Below, in pieces: positions 1 through 7,945 of a stretch of 33,191 nt of DNA; the first letter of the stretch is position 1; each line of letters opens with the position of its first letter. The DNA is from Nitrospirota bacterium (GTDB taxonomy: Bacteria > Nitrospirota > Thermodesulfovibrionia > Thermodesulfovibrionales > BMS3Bbin05). A model generated the notes under the pieces. That model was not told the DNA's origin and searched no databases. It worked only from the letters and a program-made list of their open reading frames with translations. Where the stretch lies: the NCBI GenBank assembly GCA_020351835.1, contig CP070669.1:1620876-1654066 (forward strand), read 5' to 3'. Made by a program: the position numbers and the translations under genes.

Positions 1-1
1 T

Positions 2-766
2 ATATCAATAGTCATAGTTACCGTTCTGGCACCGGTGCTGACAGGTTACGACCCGCTAAGGATAGACCTAGATTCCATAAAGCAGCCTCCTTCAGCAAGC
101 CATTTGTTCGGCACAGATACGAAGGGGAGGGATATATTCTCAAGGGTCCTCCACGGCGGTCTCGTATCCCTCAGTGTGGCACTTATGGCTGCATTTCTAT
201 CAATGAGCATTGGGCTGATGGTGGGTCTTATAGCAGGGTATGCCGGAGGTAAGGTAGACGCCGTTCTCATGGCTCTTACTGATCTGGTCCTGTCGTTCCC
301 TTCGCTTTTGCTAGCGATAGGCATCTCAGTGGTACTTCCTCCCGGGATATATACGGTGATGATCGCGATATCAGCTGTTGGATGGGCAGCTTTTGCACGT
401 GTCATAAGGGGGTATGTACTGACCATCAAGGAGATGCCCTATGTGGATTCGGCCAGGGCCGTGGGTTGCTCCGGATGGAGGATATTGATCAGATACCTTC
501 TGCCTCAGTGTATACCGGTAGCTATTGTGATGATCGGACTTAAACTTGGGGGATATATAATAACGGAGGCTTCTCTAAGTTTTCTCGGCCTCGGGCAGCA
601 GCCTCCTGCTCCCAGCTGGGGAGGTATGATCAGCGCTGGAAGGGCATATATAATATCCGAGCCATGGATGGTGCTATTTCCTGGAATAGCTATAGTCGTA
701 ACGGCGCTATGCTTCAATCTTGTCGGGGATATATTAAGGGACAGGTTCGGCCTTCAGATAAAATGA
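2..766 (+). CDS. ABC transporter permease, DppC/OppC family (5' partial)
   Basis: Inner-membrane permease subunit of a peptide/nickel-type ABC importer. The reading frame is open from base 2 and runs through VTVLAPVLTGYDP, the end of the first membrane segment in DppC/OppC proteins, so the true start lies upstream; the GTG at 35 is only the first in-window start codon. Family hallmarks are the HLFGTDTKGRD motif before the core membrane domain, several hydrophobic segments, and the cytoplasmic EAA-type loop (SARAVGCSGWRILIRYLLPQ) that docks on the ATPase. The C-terminus LVGDILRDRFGLQIK is typical of complete DppC proteins. Substrate cannot be told from sequence. The partner DppB permease and the ATPases would be expected upstream. 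It ends 8 bp before the convergent DksA-like gene, with no obvious terminator hairpin between them. Confidence 0.9.
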   Translation: MSIVIVTVLAPVLTGYDPLRIDLDSIKQPPSASHLFGTDTKGRDIFSRVLHGGLVSLSVALMAAFLSMSIGLMVGLIAGYAGGKVDAVLMALTDLVLSFPSLLLAIGISVVLPPGIYTVMIAISAVGWAAFARVIRGYVLTIKEMPYVDSARAVGCSGWRILIRYLLPQCIPVAIVMIGLKLGGYIITEASLSFLGLGQQPPAPSWGGMISAGRAYIISEPWMVLFPGIAIVVTALCFNLVGDILRDRFGLQIK

Positions 767-774
767 GCTTCAGA

Positions 775-1377
775 CTACTCTCTTAGCCTTTCTTCCTCTT
801 CCTGCTCGGTCTTGCACTCTATGCACATGCTCGTAACAGGTCTTGCCTCCAGCCTCTTGATACCGATATCGGCCCCGCAAGACTCACATATGCCGTATTC
901 TCCTGAATCGATCGCCTCAAGGACGCCCTCTATCTTCGTCAGCAGCTTCTGCTCTCTCCCTTTAAGCCTCAGCATGAAGTTCCTGTCTATCTCGGCAGAA
1001 GCCTGATCTCCAAGGTCCGGGAACAGTATCTGGCCCGGTAGTTCGTTTGCAAGAGCAGCTTCGGCGTCTGATATCAGCTGGTTCCTCTGGTCAACGAGAC
1101 GTTCTCTTATTACATCTATCTTTTTGTCTCTGGCCGTGGACCGTTTGGTTGTCTTTTTCTTCACCGTCTTTACAGCCGGTGACGGCTTTGCAGACTTTGC
1201 CGTTCTCTTTGAAGTGGTCTTTGCTTTCTTTTTAGCCGTCTTCTTCGCGGCTTTTTTTACAGTTTTTTTGGCCTTTGCTACTTTCTTTTTCTTAACGGTC
1301 TTCTTTGAAGTGACCTTTTTCTTTGCAGTCTTTTTTTGCTTGGATTTCTTAGCTTTTGACTTCTTTTTTACCGCCAT
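775..1377 (-). CDS. DksA/TraR-type zinc-finger regulator with lysine-rich histone-like N-terminal tail
   Basis: Probable RNA-polymerase-binding transcription factor, 200 aa. Residues 85-200 match the DksA/TraR family: a coiled-coil helix, the DxxDxA tip motif (D121, D124, A126) that in DksA reaches the polymerase active site, and a four-Cys zinc finger (C164, C167, C185, C188). Residues 1-83 are a low-complexity tail made almost only of Lys, Ala, Thr, Ser and Val, resembling histone-H1-like bacterial tails. Such a tail could bind DNA or RNA non-specifically (inference). The start is supported by TAAGGAG a few bases upstream of ATG. A σ70-like promoter lies at 1448-1477. It is transcribed divergently from the NtrB-like kinase. 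It may equally be one of the many DksA-like paralogues rather than DksA itself, so I give no symbol. Confidence 0.88.
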   Translation of the reverse strand: MAVKKKSKAKKSKQKKTAKKKVTSKKTVKKKKVAKAKKTVKKAAKKTAKKKAKTTSKRTAKSAKPSPAVKTVKKKTTKRSTARDKKIDVIRERLVDQRNQLISDAEAALANELPGQILFPDLGDQASAEIDRNFMLRLKGREQKLLTKIEGVLEAIDSGEYGICESCGADIGIKRLEARPVTSMCIECKTEQEEEERLRE

Positions 1378-1447
1378 TTATATCTCCTTAATGTGAATAA
1401 AACGCACGGTCCCCAACTCTGGATGACCGCCATTTTTCAATTCAGCT

Positions 1448-1477
1448 AGTCTATCAAAATCTTTCTTTCTTAGTCAA
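1448..1477 (-). promoter_or_regulatory. Probable σ70 promoter of the DksA-like gene
   Basis: On the minus strand TTGACT (1472-1477) and TAGACT (1448-1453) are 18 bp apart, in an AT-rich divergent intergenic region. Transcription would begin near 1441 and leave a leader of about 64 nt. Inferred from motif matching only. Confidence 0.45.
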
Positions 1478-1545
1478 TTATTTATTTATATTAGGGACTT
1501 TTTGTCCTTGAAAAAAAAGGATTGATATGATAGATTTATGCACCC

Positions 1546-2580
1546 ATGTCTTTTTTTGAATCCCTTGCTAACAGCATTGATGAGACCATAATTACCGTAG
1601 ATCGCAAACAGCAGGTCACGTTCATAAACAGGTCCGGAGAGGAACTGTTAGGCATCATATCAGAGAGCTTGAGGGGGAAGAAGCTATCAGAGGTACTTGA
1701 GAACGACAAGACCATTATACCCCTGACAAGAAAAGCCGTAAGAGAGCTCAGGCCCATCAGCGGCAATAATGCAATATTAAAGATAAAGGAGAGCTATCGG
1801 TTCGATTTCTCGGTATCGCCCCTTATTGAACAGGATAAGGCCACAGGTGCTGTAATTGTCCTTAGGAGGACATTCGATATGCCGGGCAGAATGGACGAGC
1901 AGTTCGAATCCATCATGTATCTTCTGTCATCGGTCGCCCATGAGGTGAAGAATCCTCTTGCAGGAATAAGGGGCGGGGCACAGCTCCTTAAACAGAGAAC
2001 GAGCGGTGAGGACGCAAAGCATCTCGATGTTATCATCAAGGAGACCGAGAGGCTGGACAGGGTCGTCAAGGGATATCTGTTCGGAGTAAGGAAACCTGCA
2101 CTTAACGACCTTAATGTTCATGAGGTCATTGAAGAGGCCTTTACGGTACTGGACCACGAAATTAAAAAGAAGAAGGTGGTATTGAAAAGGTCTTATGACC
2201 CCAGTCTTCCTCATGTTAGAGGTGACGAGGGAAAGCTGCTTCAGGCGTTTATCAATATAATCAAGAACGCATGTGAGGCCATACCTGTCAAAGGAAAGAT
2301 AGAGGTAAGGACGAAGCCTTCTTTCGAATATCTCATTGAGAAAAAGAAGAAGGTCAAGAGAAGGTTCGCCGTGGTCGAGTTTAGGGACAACGGCCCGGGT
2401 ATACCGGATGAGGATATTGATAAGGTATTTATGCCATTCTATACGAGCAAGAAAGGCGGGTCAGGGCTTGGCCTTGCCATTTCAAGTAAGATAATAAGGG
2501 ACCATAACGGGCTTATGAAGATAGGGTCGTCAGGAAAGAAAGGTGCCTCGGTGGAGATATACTTACCATTTATATCATAA
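1546..2580 (+). CDS. NtrB-like PAS sensor histidine kinase (soluble)
   Basis: Cytoplasmic two-component kinase, 344 aa, no membrane segment. N-terminal PAS domain (about residues 5-110), HisKA with the NtrB-type box VAHEVKNPLAGIRGGAQLL (phospho-accepting H132), then a HATPase_c domain with N box (INIIKNACEAIP), G1 (DNGPGIP) and G2 (GSGLGLAI). An insert rich in Lys (EKKKKVKRR) sits inside the ATPase domain. An in-frame TAG at 1531 fixes the start at or after ATG 1546; no good Shine-Dalgarno precedes it, the nearest AAAGGA being about 25 bp away. The response-regulator gene follows 21 bp downstream, so this is a cognate pair. The box and the partner say NtrB family; whether the signal is nitrogen status is not shown, because no glnA, glnB or amtB is nearby. 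Confidence 0.9.
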   Translation: MSFFESLANSIDETIITVDRKQQVTFINRSGEELLGIISESLRGKKLSEVLENDKTIIPLTRKAVRELRPISGNNAILKIKESYRFDFSVSPLIEQDKATGAVIVLRRTFDMPGRMDEQFESIMYLLSSVAHEVKNPLAGIRGGAQLLKQRTSGEDAKHLDVIIKETERLDRVVKGYLFGVRKPALNDLNVHEVIEEAFTVLDHEIKKKKVVLKRSYDPSLPHVRGDEGKLLQAFINIIKNACEAIPVKGKIEVRTKPSFEYLIEKKKKVKRRFAVVEFRDNGPGIPDEDIDKVFMPFYTSKKGGSGLGLAISSKIIRDHNGLMKIGSSGKKGASVEIYLPFIS

Positions 2581-2601
2581 GAAGGGAGAGTAGCAGCAGG
2601 G

Positions 2602-4023
2602 ATGGCGGTAAAAGAAGTAGTAGTAATAGATGATGATGAGAGCATAAACTGGATAGTGAAGAGCGCCCTTGAGAAGCAGGGATACAGCGTAACCACGAAG
2701 AACACAATAAGCAAGGGCTTTAAAGCTATCAAGGACAGCACCAGGGTAGTTCTGCTTGACCTGGTCCTTCCGGACGGTAACGGCCTTGACGCACTTACCG
2801 ATATCCGGGAAGTACATCCTGAAGTAACGGTGATCATTATAACCGCTCATGGCCGGATGGAAAGTACTATCGAAGCCATGAAAAGGGGTGCATACGATTA
2901 CCTGGAAAAACCCTTCGATATAGAAGAGCTGGTCCTCGTCATAGACCGTGCATGCCGGGACTTTGAGCTGAGAAGTGAGGTGAAAAGCCTCAAGAAGGAG
3001 GCTTTTGCCAGTGAGTTCCCCCAGATAGTCGGGAAGAGCCCGCAGATAATGAAGGTGTTCAAGCAGATAGGCAAGGTCGCGGGCAAGGATATCACGGTTC
3101 TGATCACCGGTGAAAGCGGTACCGGAAAGGAGCTTGTCGCCAGGGCTATTCATTTCAACAGCAACAGGTCCCATGAACAGTTCGTGCCGGTAAACCTGGC
3201 CTCCCTTCCCCCCAACCTGATAGAGGGGGAGCTTTTCGGATGGGTAAAGGGGGCCTTCTCCGATGCCAAGAAATCAAGACAGGGTAAGATAGCACACGCT
3301 AACGGAGGGACACTGTTCCTTGATGAGATAGCAGAACTTGACATTAAGCTGCAGTCAAAGCTTCTGAGGTTCATGCAGGAGATGGAATATGCACCGCTGG
3401 GAAGTAATGAACTTCAAAAAGCGGACATCAGGATCGTGGGTGCCACTAACATGAACCTCAAGCAGGCCGTTAAGGAAGGGGTTTTCAGGGAGGACCTTTA
3501 TTACAGGTTCAATGTAGTGGAGATCAAGATGCCGACATTAAGGAACAGGCCCGAAGATATCCTGCCGCTGGCCAAGTATTTTCTCAAGCTTGCAAGCGAG
3601 AAGTTCAGCACGGATGTGAAGACGCTTTCAAAGGATGCTAGGAAGGCACTGCAGGGTCACGATTGGCCGGGGAATGTAAGGGAGCTTGAGAACACTATAT
3701 ACAAAGCTGCGGTACTGTCCTCGGGTAGTGTGATAGACGAAAGAGACCTGTTTACCGATGAGATCACCCGGTTCACGATAAAGGATTTCTTTGAGGAGAA
3801 GATAAACAGGTACCTTGCTGACATGGCAAAGCTTGAGAACGGAGACCTGTATGACACGATACTTTGCGAGGTGGAAAAGTCCCTTATCGAGATAACCTTA
3901 GACCATACAAAGGGAAATCAGTTGAAGGCCACAAGGATATTGGGTATCAACAGGAACACGCTGCGTAACAAGATCCGGGACTACAAGATAAAGTGCCCTG
4001 GCAGGGGTAAAAAGAAAGGGTAA
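2602..4023 (+). CDS. NtrC-family σ54-dependent response regulator
   Basis: Bacterial enhancer-binding protein, 473 aa: receiver domain (about 5-120, phospho-acceptor D53), AAA+ domain (about 140-370) and a C-terminal Fis-type helix-turn-helix (about 425-462). Walker A is GESGTGKE (170-177) and Walker B GGTLFLDE (235-242). The σ54-contact loop, usually GAFTGA, reads GAFSDA (217-222), preceded by LFGWVKG. Thr to Ser keeps the hydroxyl, and Asp at position five occurs in other family members, so activity is likely retained. It is the partner of the kinase just upstream. It should activate σ54 promoters; the best such site I found in the window is at 23883-23898 on the minus strand, but a link between the two is only a guess. 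Confidence 0.92.
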   Translation: MAVKEVVVIDDDESINWIVKSALEKQGYSVTTKNTISKGFKAIKDSTRVVLLDLVLPDGNGLDALTDIREVHPEVTVIIITAHGRMESTIEAMKRGAYDYLEKPFDIEELVLVIDRACRDFELRSEVKSLKKEAFASEFPQIVGKSPQIMKVFKQIGKVAGKDITVLITGESGTGKELVARAIHFNSNRSHEQFVPVNLASLPPNLIEGELFGWVKGAFSDAKKSRQGKIAHANGGTLFLDEIAELDIKLQSKLLRFMQEMEYAPLGSNELQKADIRIVGATNMNLKQAVKEGVFREDLYYRFNVVEIKMPTLRNRPEDILPLAKYFLKLASEKFSTDVKTLSKDARKALQGHDWPGNVRELENTIYKAAVLSSGSVIDERDLFTDEITRFTIKDFFEEKINRYLADMAKLENGDLYDTILCEVEKSLIEITLDHTKGNQLKATRILGINRNTLRNKIRDYKIKCPGRGKKKG

Positions 4024-4112
4024 ATGTTGTATTTTTCTCTGTAATTATGGTAGTTTAATCAATCCTTGCTCTTGCAGAACTTGTGTAAGGGCTAAATCCA
4101 AAAGGAGGTATT

Positions 4113-4475
4113 ATGAACCACTACGAGAACATCACTATTCTCGACCCGTCCCTCAGTGAAGAAGAAGTATCCGATGCTACCGATAAGATCACTTCTCTGA
4201 TCACCAAGAACGGAGGAGAGATCATCAAGTCCGAGAACTGGGGTAAGAAAGACCTGGCTTATGAGATCCATAAGAGGAAGAAGGGTTTCTATTTTTTCAC
4301 TATTTTCAGGTCCCCGTCGGCTGTCATTAAGAAACTTGAGGACCTCTATAAGGTTTTCGATCCCGTTTTCAAGTTCATGATAGTCAAGATGAGAAAGAAA
4401 GAGATAACGGCCCTTGAGAGGTCGTTGCAGAAGTCCGAGGCAAAACCTGTTTCAGAAGAGGCCGAAATTGTATAA
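4113..4475 (+). CDS. rpsF: 30S ribosomal protein S6
   Basis: Ribosomal protein S6, 120 aa, which pairs with S18 on the platform of the small subunit. The N-terminus NHYENITILDPSLSEEE, the central ENWGKKDLAYEIHKRKKGFYFF and the region KLEDLYKVFDPVFKFMIVK are characteristic. A strong Shine-Dalgarno AAGGAGGT (4102-4109) sits 3 bp before ATG. It begins the classic rpsF-ssb-rpsR order and overlaps ssb by 8 bp. The 89-bp leader contains no CCG triplet, so I see no copy of the S6:S18-binding leader motif known from other bacteria. Confidence 0.98.
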   Translation: MNHYENITILDPSLSEEEVSDATDKITSLITKNGGEIIKSENWGKKDLAYEIHKRKKGFYFFTIFRSPSAVIKKLEDLYKVFDPVFKFMIVKMRKKEITALERSLQKSEAKPVSEEAEIV

Positions 4476-4857
4476 CAGGATAATACTCATAGGAAACCTG
4501 ACCAAGGACCCTGAACTTCGATACACACCCAACGGTGCGGCGGTATCAACCTTCAGGATAGCTGTTAACACGAAGTATAAGCAGGGAGAGGATAACAAAG
4601 AAGAGACCCTCTTTATCGACACCGTTGTGTTCGGGAAACAGGCCGAGAACTGCAGCGAGTACCTTTCTAAGGGCAGCCAGGTTCTGGTTGAAGGCCGTCT
4701 CCAGGAGAGGAGATGGGAATCCGACGGCCAGCAAAGAAGCAAGTTCGAGGTCGTTGCCCAGAACGTGAGGTTCCTTACAAAGAGGGGTGGAGGAAAGACA
4801 GACGTTTCCGAGAGCTATGCTCCTCCGAGCGAGACCACGGACCTTGAGCCGTTCTGA
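4468..4857 (+). CDS. ssb: Single-stranded DNA-binding protein
   Basis: SSB, OB-fold protein that coats single-stranded DNA in replication and repair. I place the start at TTG 4468, giving MYNRIILIGNLTKDPELRYT and 129 aa, because the conserved SSB N-terminus begins exactly there, AGAAGAGG lies 7 bp upstream, and the 8-bp overlap with the rpsF stop allows translational coupling. An ATG at 4414 in the same frame would add 18 non-conserved residues inside rpsF. The OB core is followed by a very short linker and the tail DLEPF, a variant of the acidic DDDIPF tip that recruits partner proteins. At 129 aa it is short for the family, mainly because the disordered linker is only about 20 residues. Confidence 0.96.
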   Translation: MYNRIILIGNLTKDPELRYTPNGAAVSTFRIAVNTKYKQGEDNKEETLFIDTVVFGKQAENCSEYLSKGSQVLVEGRLQERRWESDGQQRSKFEVVAQNVRFLTKRGGGKTDVSESYAPPSETTDLEPF

Positions 4858-4896
4858 TCATGTTAATTATGTGCAATAACGGAAAGGAGAAATAAA

Positions 4897-5121
4897 TTGA
4901 GACCAAGGAAGATACAGCGCAGGAAGTTCTGCCGCTTCTGTGCCGACAAAGTAGAGTTCATCGATTATAAGAACGTGAAGCTTTTAAGGAGCTTCATAAC
5001 CGAAAGGGGAAAGATATTCCCCAGCAGGATGACGGGCACCTGTGCGAGACATCAGAGAGAGCTTTCAGGCGCTATAAAGAAGGCAAGGAACATAGCTCTT
5101 CTTTCATTCATGGAAAAGTGA
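4897..5121 (+). CDS. rpsR: 30S ribosomal protein S18
   Basis: Ribosomal protein S18, 74 aa. The sequence KFCRFC, then [47 protein letters not shown], is the family signature. Keeping CRFC and the later Cys and His suggests the zinc-binding ('C+') form of S18 (family knowledge; metal binding not shown here). It starts with TTG at 4897, chosen because GGAAAGGAG (4881-4889) is correctly spaced and the encoded [10 protein letters not shown]-terminus fits. Third gene of the rpsF-ssb-rpsR set. rplI, which often follows, is absent; DUF507 genes follow instead, 1 bp downstream. Confidence 0.97.
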   Translation: MRPRKIQRRKFCRFCADKVEFIDYKNVKLLRSFITERGKIFPSRMTGTCARHQRELSGAIKKARNIALLSFMEK

Positions 5122-5122
5122 T

Positions 5123-5404
5123 ATGAGAATACCTAGATCCTGGGTCCCGATCATGGCTGCCAAGATCGTGGACAACCTCATTGAAAAGGAGCTCATTGGC
5201 CCCAAGGTAAGTAAACACGAGCTTACCATAGCGGCTGAAGAGATAATCATGAAGGAGCTTACGGTCGAGGACCGCCTGAACGATGAGGTCAGGAACATGC
5301 TTGAGCAGTATGAGCGGGAGATAGACACAAATAGGCTGGACTATAAGAAGCTTTTTGACATGACCAAGCAAAAGCTTGTAAGGGAAAGGAACATAATCCT
5401 GTGA
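5123..5404 (+). CDS. DUF507 family protein (copy 1)
   Basis: Small cytoplasmic protein of 93 aa, probably all helical, of the uncharacterised DUF507 family. Recognised by the N-terminus RIPRSWVPIMAAKIVDNLIEKELI and by the adjacent second copy, the usual arrangement in DUF507-bearing genomes. It starts 1 bp after rpsR with ATG, and its stop overlaps the next start in GTGA (5401-5404), so the two copies are translationally coupled. The function is unknown. Location behind rpsR suggests expression with the translation machinery. Confidence 0.8.
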   Translation: MRIPRSWVPIMAAKIVDNLIEKELIGPKVSKHELTIAAEEIIMKELTVEDRLNDEVRNMLEQYEREIDTNRLDYKKLFDMTKQKLVRERNIIL

Positions 5405-5682
5405 GGCTTTCTGACGACAAAGTATCCCACCTGAGCCATGTGCTGCTGCAGGGGCTTATAGATCGTGACATGATAGGTGCAAAGGAAGAAGATGGAAAGG
5501 TCCGTCGCGAGATCAAAAGAGTTATCGAATCAGAGCTCAAAGAGGGAGATGAGATAGATGATGTTGTCAGGCGGAAATTGTTGTCGCTGTCGCGTAAACT
5601 GATCGAGGGGAGCCCCGAGTGGGAGGTACTATATCAAAAGTATTACGCAGAGGAGGAGGGAAGAAGAGGCAGAAGTTCCTGA
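5401..5682 (+). CDS. DUF507 family protein (copy 2)
   Basis: Second DUF507 protein, 93 aa, starting with GTG at 5401. It carries the more typical family features: RLSDDKVSHLSHVLLQGLI at the start and EGSPEWEVLYQKYYAEEE at the end. It differs from copy 1 mainly at the C-terminus, where copy 1 has DYKKLFDMTKQKLVRERN. Two related small proteins made from overlapping frames may form a heterodimer (inference). Its 3' end overlaps the next gene by 64 bp if that gene begins at GTG 5619. Function unknown. Confidence 0.82.
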   Translation: MRLSDDKVSHLSHVLLQGLIDRDMIGAKEEDGKVRREIKRVIESELKEGDEIDDVVRRKLLSLSRKLIEGSPEWEVLYQKYYAEEEGRRGRSS

Positions 5683-7640
5683 TAATCAGGAGTGTTCTCC
5701 TTGTTTCTTTAGCTGTCCTCTCTGCTCTGTTGTATCTCAAAATACCTCTTAAGAGGCCGTATTTCTGGTTCATTCCGTCAGGATCTGTCTTCTTTGCGAT
5801 AGCGTACTGTACCTTTATCCTGGAGGATGAGCGGTTCAATTTTGAGTTCGCGCTTTTCTCACCGATATTCCTTGCGGGTCTTGCCCAGTACTATGGCCAG
5901 CAATGGATGCACTTTCTGATAATACCCTACATGACAGTTCTTGCATTTAAGGCGAGGACAAGGCATGTGATCATAATATCTCTGCTTTTACCCCTGATAA
6001 ATGTTCATGAATACCTGCTGAGCAGAGAGAAGTTCCAGATATTGATCTTCTACTGCCTTATATCTTTATCTTCCGTTCTCATTGCTTTACTGGTGGGACG
6101 GCTGAGGAGCGACAGGGCAGTCGCCGAGCGGTCGCTTGAGAACATAACGAGCGATGCCAGGGAAGCCACAGGAGGCCCTGCCACACTTAAGGAAGAATCG
6201 ATATCTCATTTTCTGGCGTCGCAGCTGCAGGTCGAAGATGAGCTCAGGGTAGTATTGGATGCTGTGCGATCGTCACTATATGCTGACGGGGCTTCCTTCT
6301 TTGAGAGGGATCAGTCTGATCAGCTCAAAATGCGTTACTCGACAGAGATGGACAGGACGGTCATTTCTACAGGGGGAGGGATAATATCCACCGTCCTCAG
6401 GAACAAAGCATCTTTGATAGTGGATGATATCAAGGCAAAGCGTGTTGATGCGGGTTACATAAAGAAGGATGAGTTCGATTCGTTAGCAGCTGTATGTGTG
6501 CTTGAGGGCAGTTATGCCCTGGGTGTACTTGTGGTAGACAGCGACCGTTATAAGGCCTTCAACAAGGCGGACCTTGAGTCACTAGGGGCATTTGCAGGGA
6601 TCATAGCAAACATAGTAAAGCGAGGGAGGTTATATCAGCATATAAAGGTGGACCTTGAGGGATTAAAGATACTACAGGAGGAGTCTCTTAACATACTTTC
6701 TACGCTGAACATTAACGATCTGTGCGGTAACATTGTTAACGGTATACACCGGATATCGGGTGAGCCAGCCGCAATATTCGTGAGAAATGCGGCTAGCGAT
6801 CTTTACCGGCTCGTATCTGCAAAAGGTGTCAGGACAGCGGAACATAGAGAGTTCGACCTGTCAGAAACGGTGCTGAGCCTTAGCATAGAGAACAGACAGA
6901 AGCTTGTGCTGTCAGATACTACATCTATGAGAAAGCAGGTGCTGCCTTTCAATGTGGGTAAGGTCTCTTCGATACTTTGCTTCCCGATGCTCCATGAGGA
7001 TGAGGTCCTTGGAATTACCGTTACTTTCTCAGAAAGGAAGGATGCATTTGACATATATCAGACTGAGGGGATAGAGATATTGAACAATATGGCCTCACTG
7101 TCTATCGACAATGTCAATCTTCTTCACAGAATAGATGAAATGGCCCTTACTGACGGGCTCACCGGCCTTTTCAACCACAGACATTTCCAGGAACGGTTAG
7201 ATGAGGAGATTAAGAGGACAGACAGAAGCAATGAGCCTCTTACCCTGATATTGACGGATATAGACCATTTTAAGAGCGTTAATGATAACTACGGCCATCC
7301 GGCCGGTGATGCTGTCCTTAGAGAAGTATCTGAGATCATTAAGAGCAGGATGCGTGAGACGGACCTTGCCGCTCGATATGGCGGCGAAGAGTTCGCGCTT
7401 ATACTGACGAACACTGATGCAAAAGGCGCCCTTAAGATAGCAGAGGACCTTAGACGGGTCGTTGAGTCAAGGGATTTCTCGGCAGTGGACAGGCAGATAA
7501 CCATTAGCCTCGGGATATCGGAATATCCTGCAGACTCAAGGGCAAAACAGGACCTTATAGATAAAGCAGACCAGGCACTTTATTTTGCCAAGGAGAACGG
7601 CAGGAACAACTCCGTTCTCTGGAAAGAGGTAAAGAAATGA
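5619..7640 (+). CDS. Membrane-bound diguanylate cyclase (multi-TM, two GAF, GGDEF)
   Basis: Makes cyclic di-GMP from two GTP. The 673-aa protein has about six hydrophobic segments (about residues 20-160), two GAF-like regions (about 200-335 and 350-500) and a C-terminal GGDEF domain (about 505-665). The active-site motif is GGEEF (588-592), an active variant of GGDEF. The product-inhibition site RxxD is present as RETD (579-582), five residues upstream, so feedback control is likely. The start is uncertain: GTG 5619 lies 64 bp inside the upstream DUF507 gene but has GAGGGGAG 6 bp upstream, and no ATG occurs in frame before codon 97. The gene overlaps the HNH gene by ATGA. The GAF domains could read a small ligand; none can be named. 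Confidence 0.88.
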   Translation: MGGTISKVLRRGGGKKRQKFLIIRSVLLVSLAVLSALLYLKIPLKRPYFWFIPSGSVFFAIAYCTFILEDERFNFEFALFSPIFLAGLAQYYGQQWMHFLIIPYMTVLAFKARTRHVIIISLLLPLINVHEYLLSREKFQILIFYCLISLSSVLIALLVGRLRSDRAVAERSLENITSDAREATGGPATLKEESISHFLASQLQVEDELRVVLDAVRSSLYADGASFFERDQSDQLKMRYSTEMDRTVISTGGGIISTVLRNKASLIVDDIKAKRVDAGYIKKDEFDSLAAVCVLEGSYALGVLVVDSDRYKAFNKADLESLGAFAGIIANIVKRGRLYQHIKVDLEGLKILQEESLNILSTLNINDLCGNIVNGIHRISGEPAAIFVRNAASDLYRLVSAKGVRTAEHREFDLSETVLSLSIENRQKLVLSDTTSMRKQVLPFNVGKVSSILCFPMLHEDEVLGITVTFSERKDAFDIYQTEGIEILNNMASLSIDNVNLLHRIDEMALTDGLTGLFNHRHFQERLDEEIKRTDRSNEPLTLILTDIDHFKSVNDNYGHPAGDAVLREVSEIIKSRMRETDLAARYGGEEFALILTNTDAKGALKIAEDLRRVVESRDFSAVDRQITISLGISEYPADSRAKQDLIDKADQALYFAKENGRNNSVLWKEVKK

Positions 7641-7945
7641 TGGACCATTTTGTACCCGAGGCGTCCGAGAAAGAGATAAAGAGGGAAAAACAGAAGGCGA
7701 GGGACCTTCGAAAATCACAGTGGTGGAAGAGGAAATGCTCGGAGGGCAGATGTTATTACTGTGGAAAAGAGTTTCGCTCTAAGGAGCTGACGATGGACCA
7801 TATAGTTCCTATAATCAGGGGTGGCAGATCAACGCGTACTAATGTCGTGACCGCCTGCAAGGAGTGCAATAACAAAAAGAAGCACTCCCTGCCGTCAGAA
7901 TGGAAGGAATATCTGGAAAGGATCAGAAAAGAGGATGCACTGTAG
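7637..7945 (+). CDS. HNH endonuclease family protein
   Basis: Small nuclease-like protein of 102 aa. The HNH ββα-metal core is complete: zinc knuckle C39/C42 and C74/C77 and the motif DHIVPIIRGGRSTRTN (D54, H55, N69) followed by CNNKK. The basic N-terminal helix (residues 10-35) could contact nucleic acid. It begins at ATG 7637 overlapping the cyclase stop (ATGA); a second ATG at 7640 is the alternative. Stand-alone HNH proteins of this form occur in many genomes with unknown targets; nothing nearby suggests a restriction, intron or toxin system. It overlaps the next gene by 11 bp. Confidence 0.85.
   Translation: MMDHFVPEASEKEIKREKQKARDLRKSQWWKRKCSEGRCYYCGKEFRSKELTMDHIVPIIRGGRSTRTNVVTACKECNNKKKHSLPSEWKEYLERIRKEDAL

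Noticed and set aside
1124-1396. Phe-rich plus-strand frame over the DksA-like gene
   Set aside because: It is the antisense reading of the lysine codons (AAG/AAA) of the tail and has no independent support.
4414-4467. ATG 4414 as start of ssb
   Set aside because: The extra 18 residues are non-conserved, overlap rpsF deeply, and the canonical SSB N-terminus begins at TTG 4468 with a suitable ribosome-binding site.
7637-7945. HNH gene as part of a homing intron or mobile element
   Set aside because: It sits in frame-overlap with both neighbours in an operon, with no intron boundaries, inverted repeats or transposase nearby.
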